This document shows positions 52,516-61,793 of a DNA stretch of 64,000 bases, piece after piece. Position numbers and translations under genes: made by a program. The notes below the pieces were generated by a model. The model saw nothing but the letters and a program-made list of their open reading frames with translations. It was not told the origin of the DNA and did no database searches. Within the stretch, counting starts at the first letter, position 1. Each line of letters opens with the position of its first letter. The stretch comes from Lachnospiraceae bacterium (GTDB lineage Bacteria; Bacillota; Clostridia; Lachnospirales; Lachnospiraceae), in contig DNUZ01000023.1 in assembly GCA_003507655.1 (NCBI GenBank), forward strand, positions 40,289 to 104,288, in the 5' to 3' direction.

Positions 52516-53883
52516 ATGGCAGAAAGTAACAAAATGAAGGAAATGCCGGTAAATAAGCTCATGGTACAGATGGGAATCCCGATGATCTTATCGATGGCAT
52601 TGCAGGCAGTGTACAATATTGTGGACAGTGCCTTTGTTGGAAACATGAAGGTGGGAAGTGAAGCAGCACTGAATGCACTGACACTGGTATTTCCGGTTCA
52701 GATGCTTATGGTAGCAGTAGGGATTGGAACAGGTGTGGGAACAAATGCACTTTTAGCAAGGACATTAGGACAGGGAAACAACAAAAAAGCAGCCAAGGTT
52801 GCAGGAAACAGTTTATTCCTTGGAGTAATTATTTATGTCGTATGTCTGGTGTTTGGAATTTTTGGAGTAAAGGCATATGTTGCGTCGCAGACCGTTGATC
52901 CGGAAGTTATTGCAATGGGAACAAACTATCTTAGAATATGCTGTGTGATTTCTTTTGGAATTATTTTCTTTTCTTTATTTGAAAAGCTATTACAGGCAAC
53001 AGGGCGTTCGCTTTATTCTACCATCGGTCAGGTCGTGGGAGCAGTAGTAAATATTATCCTTGATCCGATTATGATCTATGGTATCGGTCCGGTTCCGGAA
53101 ATGGGAGTGGAAGGTGCAGCGTATGCAACGGTCATCGGTCAGGTTGCATCGGCAGTATTATTATGGATTTTCCATGTAAAATTAAATAAGGAATTTGAGC
53201 ATGGGATGAAGTACATGAAACCGGATACCGGAATTATAAAAGAAATCTATGCGATCGGTCTTCCGGCGATCATCGCACAGGCTCTTATGTCTATCATGGT
53301 ATATGTGATGAATCTGATCTTAAAGTTCACTCCATCCGCACAGACTGCATACGGACTGTTCTATAAAGTACAGCAGTTTGTATTATTCCTTGCATTCGGA
53401 CTGCGTGATGCGATTACACCGATCATTGCGTTTGCTTACGGAATGGGAAGTAAAAAGCGGATCAGGGATGGAATTAAATACGGTCTCATCTATACAGCGG
53501 TCCTGATGATTTTTGGGATTATCATCACAGAGGTTTTCACGGGAGCATTTGCAACACTGTTTAATGCCGGACCGTCCAGAACATATTTTATTGGAGCAAT
53601 GAGAATTATTTCCATTAGTTTTATTTTTGCAGGAATCAATGTGGCATATCAGGGAATTTATCAGGCGTTAGACGGCGGCATGGAGTCACTTGTGATCTCA
53701 CTGCTCAGACAGCTTGTGCTCATATTGCCATTAGCAGGAATATTCTCTGTGTTTGCCAGAAATGGTCAGATGGGAGTTTCACTGATCTGGTGGGCATTTC
53801 CGATAACGGAATTTGTATCGTGTCTGGTGGGCTATGTATTCTTAAAGAGGATCAGAAAAAATAAAGTGGAAAATTTAGGTTAG
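52516..53883 (+). CDS. MATE family efflux transporter (first)
   Basis: A 455-residue inner-membrane antiporter with twelve predicted membrane segments, exporting drugs or metabolites in exchange for Na+ or H+. It starts [20 protein letters not shown], has [12 protein letters not shown] near residue 35 and the repeated half begins near 245 ([20 protein letters not shown]), typical of DinF/NorM-type MATE. AAAGGAGGAGTAAG precedes the ATG. The unusual tandem-hairpin leader suggests regulated transcription. A cytidylate-kinase-like gene follows after 12 bases. Confidence 0.93.
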   Translation: MAESNKMKEMPVNKLMVQMGIPMILSMALQAVYNIVDSAFVGNMKVGSEAALNALTLVFPVQMLMVAVGIGTGVGTNALLARTLGQGNNKKAAKVAGNSLFLGVIIYVVCLVFGIFGVKAYVASQTVDPEVIAMGTNYLRICCVISFGIIFFSLFEKLLQATGRSLYSTIGQVVGAVVNIILDPIMIYGIGPVPEMGVEGAAYATVIGQVASAVLLWIFHVKLNKEFEHGMKYMKPDTGIIKEIYAIGLPAIIAQALMSIMVYVMNLILKFTPSAQTAYGLFYKVQQFVLFLAFGLRDAITPIIAFAYGMGSKKRIRDGIKYGLIYTAVLMIFGIIITEVFTGAFATLFNAGPSRTYFIGAMRIISISFIFAGINVAYQGIYQALDGGMESLVISLLRQLVLILPLAGIFSVFARNGQMGVSLIWWAFPITEFVSCLVGYVFLKRIRKNKVENLG

Positions 53884-53895
53884 GAGGAAACATCG

Positions 53896-54486
53896 ATGTC
53901 AAAGAAAATCATTACAATCAGCAGAGAGTTCGGGAGCGGCGGTCGTTTTATCGGCGAAGAAGTGGCAAAGAAACTGGGAATGAAATACTATGACAGGGAT
54001 ATCATCGGACAGATTGCAGAAAAGTCGGGATTTTCACCGGAATACATTCAGGAAAATGCGGAATTATCTCCAAAGAAAGGATTGTTCGCATATGCTTTTG
54101 CTGGACGCGATATTACAGGAAAATCGGTGGAAGATATGGTATATGAAGTGCAGCGAAAAGTGATTTTGGAAATCGCAGAAAAAGAAAGCTGTGTGATCAT
54201 AGGGCGGAATGCAGATTTTATCTTAAATGACAGAGATGATGTGTTAAATGTATTTATACATGGAGATAAGGCAGAAAAAGTAAAGCGAATATGTAAATTA
54301 TATAATGTTACGGAAGCGGATGCTCTGAAAATGATGGTAGATATTGATAAAAGACGTATGACAAATTATCGTTTTTACACAGACCGGAAGTGGGGAATGG
54401 CAGGCAATTATACGTTGTCTTTGAACAGCTCTGAGCTGGGATATGATATGTGTGAGAAAATAATAATGGATTGTGCAACACTATAG
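53896..54486 (+). CDS. Cytidylate kinase-like family protein
   Basis: A 196-residue P-loop kinase-like protein. KIITISREFGSGGRFIGEEV at the N-terminus is the nucleotide loop (SGG in place of GKS), followed by AKKLGMKYYDRDII, IGRNADFIL near 97 and VDIDKRRMTNYRFYTDR near 150. It is a common Lachnospiraceae family distinct from true Cmk; the substrate is unknown. Co-transcribed with the MATE gene and closed by a strong terminator. Confidence 0.88.
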   Translation: MSKKIITISREFGSGGRFIGEEVAKKLGMKYYDRDIIGQIAEKSGFSPEYIQENAELSPKKGLFAYAFAGRDITGKSVEDMVYEVQRKVILEIAEKESCVIIGRNADFILNDRDDVLNVFIHGDKAEKVKRICKLYNVTEADALKMMVDIDKRRMTNYRFYTDRKWGMAGNYTLSLNSSELGYDMCEKIIMDCATL

Positions 54487-54487
54487 G

Positions 54488-54533
54488 AATCAGGGACAGA
54501 ATAACTCAAAAGGGTTATCCTGTCCCTGATTTA
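54488..54533 (+). terminator. Terminator after the cytidylate-kinase-like gene
   Basis: AATCAGGGACAG pairs perfectly with CTGTCCCTGATT, with an inner ATAAC/GTTAT stem, followed by TTAATG. The stem is long though the T-run is short. Confidence 0.8.
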
Positions 54534-54714
54534 ATGAGTATTAAATGTTAAAAAAGCATTACATATAGTCCTTCATATCAGTTTCATTTTGTGCTATACT
54601 GGTTTATATTATTTCCCTGATCTGTATTTTCCATTATCCGATTTTAGAATGCCCTGTGGGACGATATGCACAAGGGAAAACAGGAAAATCCCAATCAGGA
54701 TTTACGGAGGTAAA

Positions 54715-55350
54715 ATGAAACAATTTTTGGAAAAAGTCAGGACAGCACAATGGCAATCACTCCCAAAACAAATCATAGCAACAACAGGGGTGGTCCTGTT
54801 GGGCTTTGCCCTTGGAGTATTACAAAAATGGATGGATGGTTCTTCCGATAATCTGTTTCCGGTGTGGATACAACAACTGGATATCGGAAATTATTTTGGA
54901 CGCCTGGCAATATGGATTTTATTGGCGACCATTATTTCTGTGTATTCCAAATCTCCATTAAGAGCATCCGTTAATACTTTTCTGTTTTTTATCAGTATGT
55001 TGGCAGGGTATTACCTCTATTGCAATTGTGTTTTAGGTTTCCTGCCAAGGACGTATATGAGGATATGGATATTCATGTCTTTTGCATCGTTTTTTATGGC
55101 ATATATATGTTGGTATGCAAAAGGTGAAGGGATCATTGCGATTCTGATATCCGCTGTGATCCTTGGCGTATTATTTGCACAGGCATTTTGTATTACACAG
55201 GGATTTTATGTGTTTCATTTTATGGAGGTTATCACATGGATCATTGGTGTGATTATCATGTGTCGAAAACCAAAAGAGTTTGTTGCGGAGCTGGGACTAT
55301 CCGTGATCATAGCATTTTTGTATCAATTAGTGATCCCTTATTTTGGGTAG
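54715..55350 (+). CDS. Membrane protein of unknown function
   Basis: A 211-residue protein starting at 54715 after TTTACGGAGGTAAA; the open frame upstream to 54589 has no ribosome site. Six or seven hydrophobic segments are visible (VLLGFALGVLQKW, LAIWILLATIISVYS, TFLFFISMLAGYYLYC, IFMSFASFFMAYICWYA, IIAILISAVILGVLFA, VITWIIGVIIM, LSVIIAFLYQLVI). I recognise no family. It stands alone between two terminators or repeats. Confidence 0.7.
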   Translation: MKQFLEKVRTAQWQSLPKQIIATTGVVLLGFALGVLQKWMDGSSDNLFPVWIQQLDIGNYFGRLAIWILLATIISVYSKSPLRASVNTFLFFISMLAGYYLYCNCVLGFLPRTYMRIWIFMSFASFFMAYICWYAKGEGIIAILISAVILGVLFAQAFCITQGFYVFHFMEVITWIIGVIIMCRKPKEFVAELGLSVIIAFLYQLVIPYFG

Positions 55351-55397
55351 AGGTAACTTACGCCGGCACTGTATTCGCAGAACCGGCGTTTTTTACG

Positions 55398-55471
55398 TTA
55401 TAGGAAATACCGTGTTACGTTAAAGTGTGAAAATTGTGTTTTCTATAGAGCAAAAGCCATTCGGGCGAAGC
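55398..55471. repeat. Short palindromic repeat, copy 2 (inverted)
   Basis: TTATAGGAAATACCGTGTTA to TTTTCTATAGAG is the reverse complement of the core at 12641-12694 with about a dozen differences. The next 20 bases (CAAAAGCCATTCGGGCGAAG) also match the flank of copy 1. It lies directly before a decayed TetR-type gene. Confidence 0.75.
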
Positions 55472-55493
55472 ACACTGTTGTTCTCTAATTTTT

Positions 55494-55865
55494 ACAATAC
55501 AAATTGTAATTGAATCGTTAGAAACAGCACTTGCATCTCTCATTGAAACAAAAAATTTTTCGGAAATATCTATTAGTGAGTTGGTGAAAAAAGCAGGAAT
55601 CGCAAGATCTACTTTTCATCGAAACTACGAGTGTAAAGAAGATATCATAAGGTTCTCTATCCGAAGAACCCTGAATGAATTTTCCATGCAATAAAATAAA
55701 CACTTGTTAGATATTTATGGAACAGAAATGTCAGTGCAAGACAAAATACACTTGTTCGGACTTTCCAGTGCACAATATAATATTATTTTTAATCGGGCTC
55801 TTAACAGAAGCGATAATGAATCCTATATGAAAGTACTTAACAGGTATTTGCATAAAAATCGGTAA
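55494..55865 (+). pseudogene. Decayed TetR-family regulator
   Basis: One frame reads IESLETALASLIETKNFSEI, SISELVKKAGIARSTFHRNY, ECKEDIIRFSIRRTL, a clear TetR helix-turn-helix, but there is no start codon in frame and it stops at 55692. A later frame reads LFGLSSAQYNIIFNRAL and NRYLHKNR before a stop at 55863, as in a TetR C-terminal end. The N-terminus is replaced by the palindromic repeat. Not functional. Confidence 0.75.
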
Positions 55866-55884
55866 AAGGATAAGACTAAGTAGT

Positions 55885-55950
55885 AAAATGCGGAATGAAA
55901 ATTGCGAAAAGTGCGGAATAGAAATTATGAAAAGTGCGGAATAGAATTGA
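55885..55950 (+). repeat. Tandem 23-bp repeats before the AAA/DUF4143 gene
   Basis: TGCGGAAT occurs at 55889, 55912 and 55935, exactly 23 bases apart, inside units of the form AAAAGTGCGGAATAGAAATTATG. The last unit runs into the -35 hexamer, a position expected for operator sites. Confidence 0.8.
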
Positions 55951-55976
55951 CAAAATCAGAAATAGAAAGATATAAT
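55947..55976 (+). promoter_or_regulatory. Promoter of the AAA/DUF4143 gene
   Basis: TTGACA (55947-55952), 18-base spacer, TATAAT (55971-55976), 26 bases before the start codon. Confidence 0.8.
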
Positions 55977-56002
55977 GATACAGAATCAGGAGGTGCAGAC
56001 TT

Positions 56003-57280
56003 ATGCTTACACCGGAGGGTTATAAATCCAGACTAGTGGAAAAACAATTTGATGAATATATGCAAACCTTTGGAGCAGTTTGTATTGAAGGACCGAAATA
56101 TTGCGGTAAAACCTGGACAGCTAGAAGCAGGGCTAAGAGTGCAGCCTTTGTAGGAAATCCGGAAAATAATTTCCAAACGAGGACAATGGCACAGATCAGT
56201 CCTGATTTAGTATTAAAAGGAGATTTGCCGCGTTTGATAGATGAATGGCAGGAGGTTCCGTCGCTTTGGGATGCTGTCCGTTTTGAAGTTGATAAAGACA
56301 GCAGAAAAGGAAAGTATATTTTAACCGGTTCTGCAACACCAAACCATAAGGGGATTATGCATAGTGGAACGGCAAGAATCAGTAAAGTCAGGATGAATAC
56401 CATGTCTTTATATGAAACAGGGGATTCTACAGGAGAGGTGTCATTAAAAGATTTGTTCTGTGATAACATAGAAAATAAAATCACGGGAGAGGTTACACTG
56501 GAACGTTTGATCTACTATGCGGTAAGAGGCGGATGGCCGGGAAATTTAGAAACACCGGAGAAAACCTGTGGAAAGTTGGCAAAAGAATATCTTAAAACAA
56601 TTGTTGACGATGATATGTTTAGTGTGGACGGTGTAAAGAGAGATTCACGCAAAGTATGGTCATTATTGCATTCATTGGGTAGAAATGAAAGTACCTTAGC
56701 AGGTAATAGTACACTCCGAAAAGATATGGGAGCAAAGGATGAAATAGAGATTGACCGTGATACAATATCTGATTATCTGGATATTTTTCAACGTTTGTTT
56801 ATTTTGGATGATCAGCCGGCATATAATACAAATCTTCGGTCATCAAGAAGAATTTTAAAATCTGCAAAAAGACATTTTACAGATCCTTCTTTGGCAGTGG
56901 CAGCATTGGGTGCTACACCAAAGATGCTGTTGAATGATTTGAATACGTTTGGATTTATCTTTGAGAGCTTGTGTGAACATGATTTAAAAATATATGCCGA
57001 ATATCATGATGCAAATTTGTTTCATTTCAGAGATGAAAGAAGGAATGAAGCAGATGCGATTGTTGAATTTCCGGATGGTACCTGGGGAGCATTTGAAGTA
57101 AAATTAGGAGCGAACCAGATAGATGCTGCAGCAGAAGAATTATTAAAACTAAAGTCAATTATGGAAAAAGAAGGAGATACGCCACCTAAACTTTTATGTG
57201 TTATATGTGGAATGTCTAATATGGCGTATAAGAGACCGGATGGGGTCTATGTTGTTCCAATTACGGCATTGAAACCATAG
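56003..57280 (+). CDS. AAA ATPase with DUF4143 domain
   Basis: A 425-residue protein. The N-terminal AAA part has a P-loop EGPKYCGKTWTARS near residue 30, LIDEWQEVPSLWDAVRFEVD near 78 and YILTGSATP near 106. The C-terminal DUF4143 region (about 230-380) ends with ADAIVEFPDGTWGAFEVKLG, a nuclease-fold-like strand with an ExK pair. Function is unknown; such genes are often scattered and transferred between gut Firmicutes. AGGAGGTGCAGACTT precedes the ATG. Upstream 23-bp repeats suggest specific regulation. Confidence 0.9.
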   Translation: MLTPEGYKSRLVEKQFDEYMQTFGAVCIEGPKYCGKTWTARSRAKSAAFVGNPENNFQTRTMAQISPDLVLKGDLPRLIDEWQEVPSLWDAVRFEVDKDSRKGKYILTGSATPNHKGIMHSGTARISKVRMNTMSLYETGDSTGEVSLKDLFCDNIENKITGEVTLERLIYYAVRGGWPGNLETPEKTCGKLAKEYLKTIVDDDMFSVDGVKRDSRKVWSLLHSLGRNESTLAGNSTLRKDMGAKDEIEIDRDTISDYLDIFQRLFILDDQPAYNTNLRSSRRILKSAKRHFTDPSLAVAALGATPKMLLNDLNTFGFIFESLCEHDLKIYAEYHDANLFHFRDERRNEADAIVEFPDGTWGAFEVKLGANQIDAAAEELLKLKSIMEKEGDTPPKLLCVICGMSNMAYKRPDGVYVVPITALKP

Positions 57281-57321
57281 CAGCAGGAGAGTAGTTTTTA
57301 TACAGTAGTTTGTAATGAAAC

Positions 57322-58218
57322 CTATACCTCCTGCCCCAGCTTTTCCAATGTCTCTGCAAATCGCAAAACATCCTCAGGAGCATGGTTACTGTACAACAGA
57401 CCATAAGGAATACTGTAATGCCAGTTGACCGGAATCGTTACTAGGCCCGGATGGACATCCTGCCAGCATTCGATGGTGAGCAGGACATTTCCTGTCTCGG
57501 CACAGCGGTTGAACACCGACAGGTCGTAAAATTGCGGGGTATCTTCAATGTGGATCAGCGGGTGGTTTTTTTCTAAATCATTTCTTATAAAATCATTGAC
57601 ACCTGAGTCACCGCGGCAAACCATCATCAGTGTTTCACCATACAGATCCTCGATTTCAATGCAGCTTTTCGATGCAAGGGGATGTTCCCTTGATATGGCG
57701 ATCATTTTCTGATACCTTCCAAGCGGTAAAAAACGGCACAGGGAAAGCCATGCTTTCGAATCACAGACACCGATCAGAAAATCAAATTTTTCTCCGAGTT
57801 TTTCAATTTCAGATAAAATCCCCTCATGATCATCCTCAAAAGGAACAAGATGCAGTTTGTAATCAGGAAAATTTTTGTTTACGCGGTACCACAGATCCAT
57901 AAAAGGTTTTGCCGGATTTAACAGGGAAGTTCCGACACAAAAAGTCGTGTCATAGGTATGGGCAGCGGCATTTGCGGCAGCAATGGATTTTTTGGAATAG
58001 TCCATCAGGAATTTTGCATCCCGATAGATAACATTGCCGGCAGGAGTCAGGTGGACACCGGCAGGAGTGCGTTCGATCAACTGAAGCTGCAGATGCTGTT
58101 CTAAAGCGTTCATCTGCTTCATAACAGCAGTCGGTGAAATATATAGCTGTGCAGCGGCTTTTGTAAAGCTGCCACAGTCGGCAACAGTAATAAAGGTATC
58201 AAGTATAGGGTTATACAT
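57322..58218 (-). CDS. LysR-family transcriptional regulator
   Basis: A 298-residue protein with an N-terminal helix-turn-helix (LDTFITVADCGSFTKAAAQL, YISPTAVMKQMNALEQHL) and a C-terminal periplasmic-binding-type effector domain (about 90-295). It is divergent from the flavodoxin gene across a 118-base gap that contains a 21-base palindrome, so it likely controls flavodoxin and cupin. The effector is unknown. Confidence 0.92.
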   Translation of the reverse strand: MYNPILDTFITVADCGSFTKAAAQLYISPTAVMKQMNALEQHLQLQLIERTPAGVHLTPAGNVIYRDAKFLMDYSKKSIAAANAAAHTYDTTFCVGTSLLNPAKPFMDLWYRVNKNFPDYKLHLVPFEDDHEGILSEIEKLGEKFDFLIGVCDSKAWLSLCRFLPLGRYQKMIAISREHPLASKSCIEIEDLYGETLMMVCRGDSGVNDFIRNDLEKNHPLIHIEDTPQFYDLSVFNRCAETGNVLLTIECWQDVHPGLVTIPVNWHYSIPYGLLYSNHAPEDVLRFAETLEKLGQEV

Positions 58219-58236
58219 GGTATCCCTCCTAATTTG

Positions 58237-58257
58237 GTATTAACTAATAGTTAATAC
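58237..58257. promoter_or_regulatory. Palindromic operator in the LysR-flavodoxin gap
   Basis: GTATTAACTAATAGTTAATAC reads almost the same on both strands, one mismatch at the centre, and includes the T-N11-A spacing of LysR sites. It lies 19 bases before the LysR start on the minus strand. Confidence 0.7.
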
Positions 58258-58336
58258 TATGGTAACTTACCGGAGATTCCCTGTCAAGAGGAGACATGTT
58301 ATAGTAAGGCTGAAAAAAGAAATGGAGGGATGAAAA

Positions 58337-58849
58337 ATGTCAAAAGAAATGGTGGTTTTTTATTCAAGAGCGGATGAAAACTATGTAAATGGCATGATCA
58401 AAACATTAGAAGTTGGAAACACGAAAGTAGCAGCCGACATCATTCAAAAGTTGACGGGTGCAGATATGTTTCAGATAGAACAGGTACAGCCGTATGCAAA
58501 AGGATATAATGATTGCATTGCCGAGGCACAGGAAGACCAGAAACGGGATGTGAGACCGGAATTAAAGGCTTATCCGGAGAGCATCGACGATTATGATGTG
58601 ATCTATTTAGGCTATCCGAACTACTGGAGCACCATGCCAATGGCAGTGTTTACGTTTTTAGAGCATTTTGATTTTAGCGGAAAAGTCATCAGACCGTTCT
58701 GTACCCATGAGGGCAGTGGAATGGGCAGCAGTGTAGCCGATATCAAAAAAATGTGTCCGACAGCAACCGTTGAGAACGGACTGGCAATTCATGGAGGCAA
58801 TGTTGCAAACTCAGAAAATGAGATAAAAAACTGGGTAGAAGGGAGATAA
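58337..58849 (+). CDS. Flavodoxin
   Basis: A 170-residue FMN-binding electron carrier of the long, secreted-type or LysR-associated flavodoxin family. It starts EMVVFYSRADENYVNG (phosphate loop variant), then TKVAADIIQKLTGADMFQIE, YDVIYLGYPNYWSTMPMAVF near 94 and FCTHEGSGMGSSVADIKK near 121. AATGGAGGGATGAAAA precedes the start. First gene of a flavodoxin-cupin operon under the divergent LysR regulator. Confidence 0.9.
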   Translation: MSKEMVVFYSRADENYVNGMIKTLEVGNTKVAADIIQKLTGADMFQIEQVQPYAKGYNDCIAEAQEDQKRDVRPELKAYPESIDDYDVIYLGYPNYWSTMPMAVFTFLEHFDFSGKVIRPFCTHEGSGMGSSVADIKKMCPTATVENGLAIHGGNVANSENEIKNWVEGR

Positions 58850-58855
58850 TATAAG

Positions 58856-59320
58856 ATGAATGAAACACAGGAAAATAAACAGATCATGGAATCAAGCAGA
58901 GAAGAATTTGAAAAAACAGATATTTTTGGTGTCGGAGCACCAAACGACGGATTTGCACAGTATTTTGTGGGTAACTCATTTTTAAAACCACTGACAGAGC
59001 CTGGAAAATGTCCGGTATTTTTAGCAAATGTTACATTTGAACCGGGATGCCGGAATAACTGGCACATTCACCATGCAAAAGAAGGCGGTGGACAGATTTT
59101 GATCTGTACTGCAGGAAAAGGCTGGTATCAGGAATGGGGCAAAGAGGCAAGAGAGCTGAATCCGGGAGACGTAGTTTATATTGAGCCGGAAGTAAAACAC
59201 TGGCATGGAAGTACGAAGGATTCCTGGTTTAGCCATATCGCCGTAGAATGTCCGGGAGTTGAGTGCAGCAATGAATGGTGCGAACCTGTTTCGGATGAAG
59301 AATATGGAAAGTTGAAATAG
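58856..59320 (+). CDS. Cupin-domain protein
   Basis: A 154-residue protein with a single cupin barrel: NWHIHHAKEGGGQILICTAG near residue 66 and NPGDVVYIEPEVKHWHGST near 100 supply the His/Glu metal ligands. Family members occur beside carboxymuconolactone decarboxylase-like and aldo-keto reductase genes, whose decayed pieces follow here. The reaction is unknown. Six bases after the flavodoxin gene. Confidence 0.88.
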   Translation: MNETQENKQIMESSREEFEKTDIFGVGAPNDGFAQYFVGNSFLKPLTEPGKCPVFLANVTFEPGCRNNWHIHHAKEGGGQILICTAGKGWYQEWGKEARELNPGDVVYIEPEVKHWHGSTKDSWFSHIAVECPGVECSNEWCEPVSDEEYGKLK

Positions 59321-59332
59321 GAGGAAGCGAAA

Positions 59333-59655
59333 ATGGCAGTAAAACAGACAGCAGGAAGAGATCAGCTTGGAGCATTTGCTCCGAAATTTGCAGAATTAAA
59401 TGATGATCATTCACAGTCCGCAGCCATGGGTAGAAGTGAACCAGAGTGACAACAGATATGAAGAAGGAAACAGGGAAGCCTGGAGAGCGTTAGAAGAAGC
59501 GTATGAAGCCGGAAATAAAAGCGATGGCTGATAAGTACGGTGTGACAGTTCCGCAGCTTTGCATAAGGTATACGATCCAACTTGGAACCGCATCACTTCC
59601 AAAGACTGCAAATCCAAAGCATATAGAAACGAATGCAGATGTGGATTTTGATTAG
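59333..59655 (+). pseudogene. Remnants of a carboxymuconolactone decarboxylase fused to an aldo-keto reductase
   Basis: After a GGAGGAAGCGAAA ribosome site, ATG at 59333 opens MAVKQTAGRDQLGAFAPKFA, the start of a carboxymuconolactone decarboxylase-like protein, which breaks off after about 27 residues. The following bases encode, in shifting frames, an aldo-keto reductase middle piece (EAWRALEEAYEAGK) and its C-terminus (MADKYGVTVPQLCIRYTIQL, then SLPKTANPKHIETNADVDFD). Two genes have been collapsed by deletion. The cupin upstream is intact. Confidence 0.78.
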
Positions 59656-59690
59656 AATAATAAAAAGAGTGCCTGAAAGAGTGCTTATTA

Positions 59691-59724
59691 AAAAACGCTT
59701 TACGGAAAGTGAAGCGTTTTTCCT
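59691..59724 (+). terminator. Terminator after the flavodoxin-cupin region
   Basis: AAAACGCTT pairs with AAGCGTTTT, extended by AC/GT around GGAAA, and is followed by TTCC; A/T-flanked stem with a good T-run. Confidence 0.8.
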
Positions 59725-59811
59725 ATTTTAAATTTCAGATTCTGTGGTACAATACTGTCTGGAAAACAGAAAGATAATAAATAATAGAATGTCAGGAGAG
59801 ACGTAAAAGTC

Positions 59812-61197
59812 ATGGAAACAACGAAAAAAACAAAAGAAATGGATATGCTAAATGGAGGTCTGGCAGGAAAACTGATCCTGTTTTCCATACCACTGGCATT
59901 TAGCAGTATTTTACAGCAGCTATTCAATTCGGCGGATGTAGCTGTAGTTGGAAGATTTGCAGGAGACAGGGCATTAGCAGCAGTAGGAAGCTGTGTAGCG
60001 TTAGTTGGTATTTTTGTAAACCTGATCGTGGGATTTTCCGTAGGACCGAATGCAGTGTTAGCAAATCTGATCGGACAGAAACGAAGAGATAAGATTAACA
60101 GGATGCTGCACACGATCATGGCATTCGGACTGATAGCAGGAGTTATTTTAATGGGATTGGGAATGCTGTCTGCAAAACCGATACTGGAGGTGTCGGGTAC
60201 ACCGGAAAGCGTGATGAATGAAGCACTTTTATATATCAGAATCTATTTTATCGGTATACCGTTTATGATGATCTACAATTTTGGTTCTGCTGTCTTAAGA
60301 AGTTTTGGTGACACCAGAAGACCGATGTACTATCTGATCTTATCGGGAACTGTCAATGTAATATTGAATCTGATCTTAGTTATTTATTTCAAACTCGGGG
60401 TGGCAGGGGTCGCCATTGCCACGGTAATATCCAATATCCTGAGTGCGGGACTGGTATTGATCTATTTATACCGCAGAGAGGATGAATTTCAATTCAGACC
60501 ACAGAGGCTGCATATAGAAAAAGAAGATTTAAAAAAGGTGCTGGTGATCGGAATCCCGGCAGGAATACAGGGAGCGATTTTTTCTATTTCTAATGTGTTT
60601 ATACAAAGTGGGATCAACTCCTTTGGAGAAGATGCCATTGCGGGTTCATCACTGGCATTGAATTTTGAATATTTTACTTATGATATTGCAGCCGCTTTTG
60701 CACAGGCAGCAGTAACATTTACCAGCCAGAACTACGGAGCCGGAAATCTGAAACGATGCAAAAAGATTTTTAGACTCTGTATGCTGTTTGGGATCGGTTT
60801 TACAGAGATTTTAAGCATCATATTTATCATCTGGGATGATTTTTTCGTAAGTATTTATACGACGAGTGCAGCAGTGGCTGTCTATGGAATCATAAGGATG
60901 CATCATGTGTGCCTGTTAGAAGGTGTAACGGCTACCTATGAAGTGGGAAGTGCCTCGTTAAGAGGAATGGGAAAATCCATAGAACCGTCCATTATCACGA
61001 TTTTAGGGACTGTAGTATTTCGAATGATCTGGATGGTTACGGTGTTTAAAATGGTTCCAACCTATGATATGTTGATGAATGTTTATATTGCTTCCTGGAT
61101 ATTTACAGGTGGAGCGATTTTTGTGGTATATTTTTTACATATGAAAAAAACAGAAGCAAATGCAGCGAAGAAAACTTTGTGTAGCACTTCGCTTTGA
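59812..61197 (+). CDS. MATE family efflux transporter (second)
   Basis: A 461-residue transporter with twelve predicted membrane segments. LILFSIPLAFSSILQQLFNS, ADVAVVGRFAGDRALAAVG and the second half beginning VLVIGIPAGIQGAIFSISNV mark it as MATE. It is only distantly similar to the first MATE in the window and lacks its hairpin leader. GTCAGGAGAGACG precedes the start. The substrate is unknown. Confidence 0.93.
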   Translation: METTKKTKEMDMLNGGLAGKLILFSIPLAFSSILQQLFNSADVAVVGRFAGDRALAAVGSCVALVGIFVNLIVGFSVGPNAVLANLIGQKRRDKINRMLHTIMAFGLIAGVILMGLGMLSAKPILEVSGTPESVMNEALLYIRIYFIGIPFMMIYNFGSAVLRSFGDTRRPMYYLILSGTVNVILNLILVIYFKLGVAGVAIATVISNILSAGLVLIYLYRREDEFQFRPQRLHIEKEDLKKVLVIGIPAGIQGAIFSISNVFIQSGINSFGEDAIAGSSLALNFEYFTYDIAAAFAQAAVTFTSQNYGAGNLKRCKKIFRLCMLFGIGFTEILSIIFIIWDDFFVSIYTTSAAVAVYGIIRMHHVCLLEGVTATYEVGSASLRGMGKSIEPSIITILGTVVFRMIWMVTVFKMVPTYDMLMNVYIASWIFTGGAIFVVYFLHMKKTEANAAKKTLCSTSL

Positions 61198-61219
61198 TGC
61201 ATTTTATGAGGATAAAAAA

Positions 61220-61735
61220 ATGAGAACAACACATGTGGTCGTGAAGCCCTATGATAAAAAATGGAAAATGGACTTTGAAGATATAAAAAAGGAGATCCAA
61301 AGTGCGATCGGTGATCTGATCCTTGGAATCGAACATGTAGGGAGCACTTCGGTAGAAGGACTTTCAGCAAAACCATGCATTGATCTGGATATCGTTATCA
61401 AAGATTATTCGGTCTTTGAGGATGTTGTCAGAGGACTACAGGCCATTGGCTATATCCATGAAGGAAACCTTGGAATCAAAGACAGGGAGGCGTTTCGTTA
61501 TTTGGATAAGCCGCATTTGCAGACGCACCACCTGTATGTATGCCCGCAAAATTCCAAAGAATTGTACCGGCATATCACATTTCGAGAGTTTCTTAGGAAT
61601 CATCCGGCAGAAGTGAAAAAGTATAGTGAAGTCAAAGAGAGGGCAGCACAACTGTTTCCGGAGGATATAGATAAATACATGGAATATAAGTCGCAGTGTA
61701 TAGAAGAGTTGTATGCATTGTGTGGGTTGAAATAA
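61220..61735 (+). CDS. GrpB family protein (nucleotidyltransferase fold)
   Basis: A 171-residue protein of the GrpB/UPF0157 family. From the ATG at 61220 (TGAGGATAAAAAA upstream) it reads TTHVVVKPYDKKWKMDFEDI, then IGDLILGIEHVGSTSVEGLS, KPCIDLDIVI near 60 and THHLYVCPQNSKELYRHITF near 105, the nucleotidyltransferase-like core with GSTS and DLD. The start reaching back to 61160 overlaps the MATE gene and has no ribosome site. Function unknown. Confidence 0.88.
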   Translation: MRTTHVVVKPYDKKWKMDFEDIKKEIQSAIGDLILGIEHVGSTSVEGLSAKPCIDLDIVIKDYSVFEDVVRGLQAIGYIHEGNLGIKDREAFRYLDKPHLQTHHLYVCPQNSKELYRHITFREFLRNHPAEVKKYSEVKERAAQLFPEDIDKYMEYKSQCIEELYALCGLK

Positions 61736-61793
61736 TTGTATTGTAAAACGCAACACAAGGTGGTACACTATAATAAACAAGGAGGTGTGAACT

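Noticed and set aside
55885..55950. CRISPR array
   Set aside because: The 23-bp units are directly adjacent without unique spacers and there are no cas genes; it is a short tandem repeat by a promoter.
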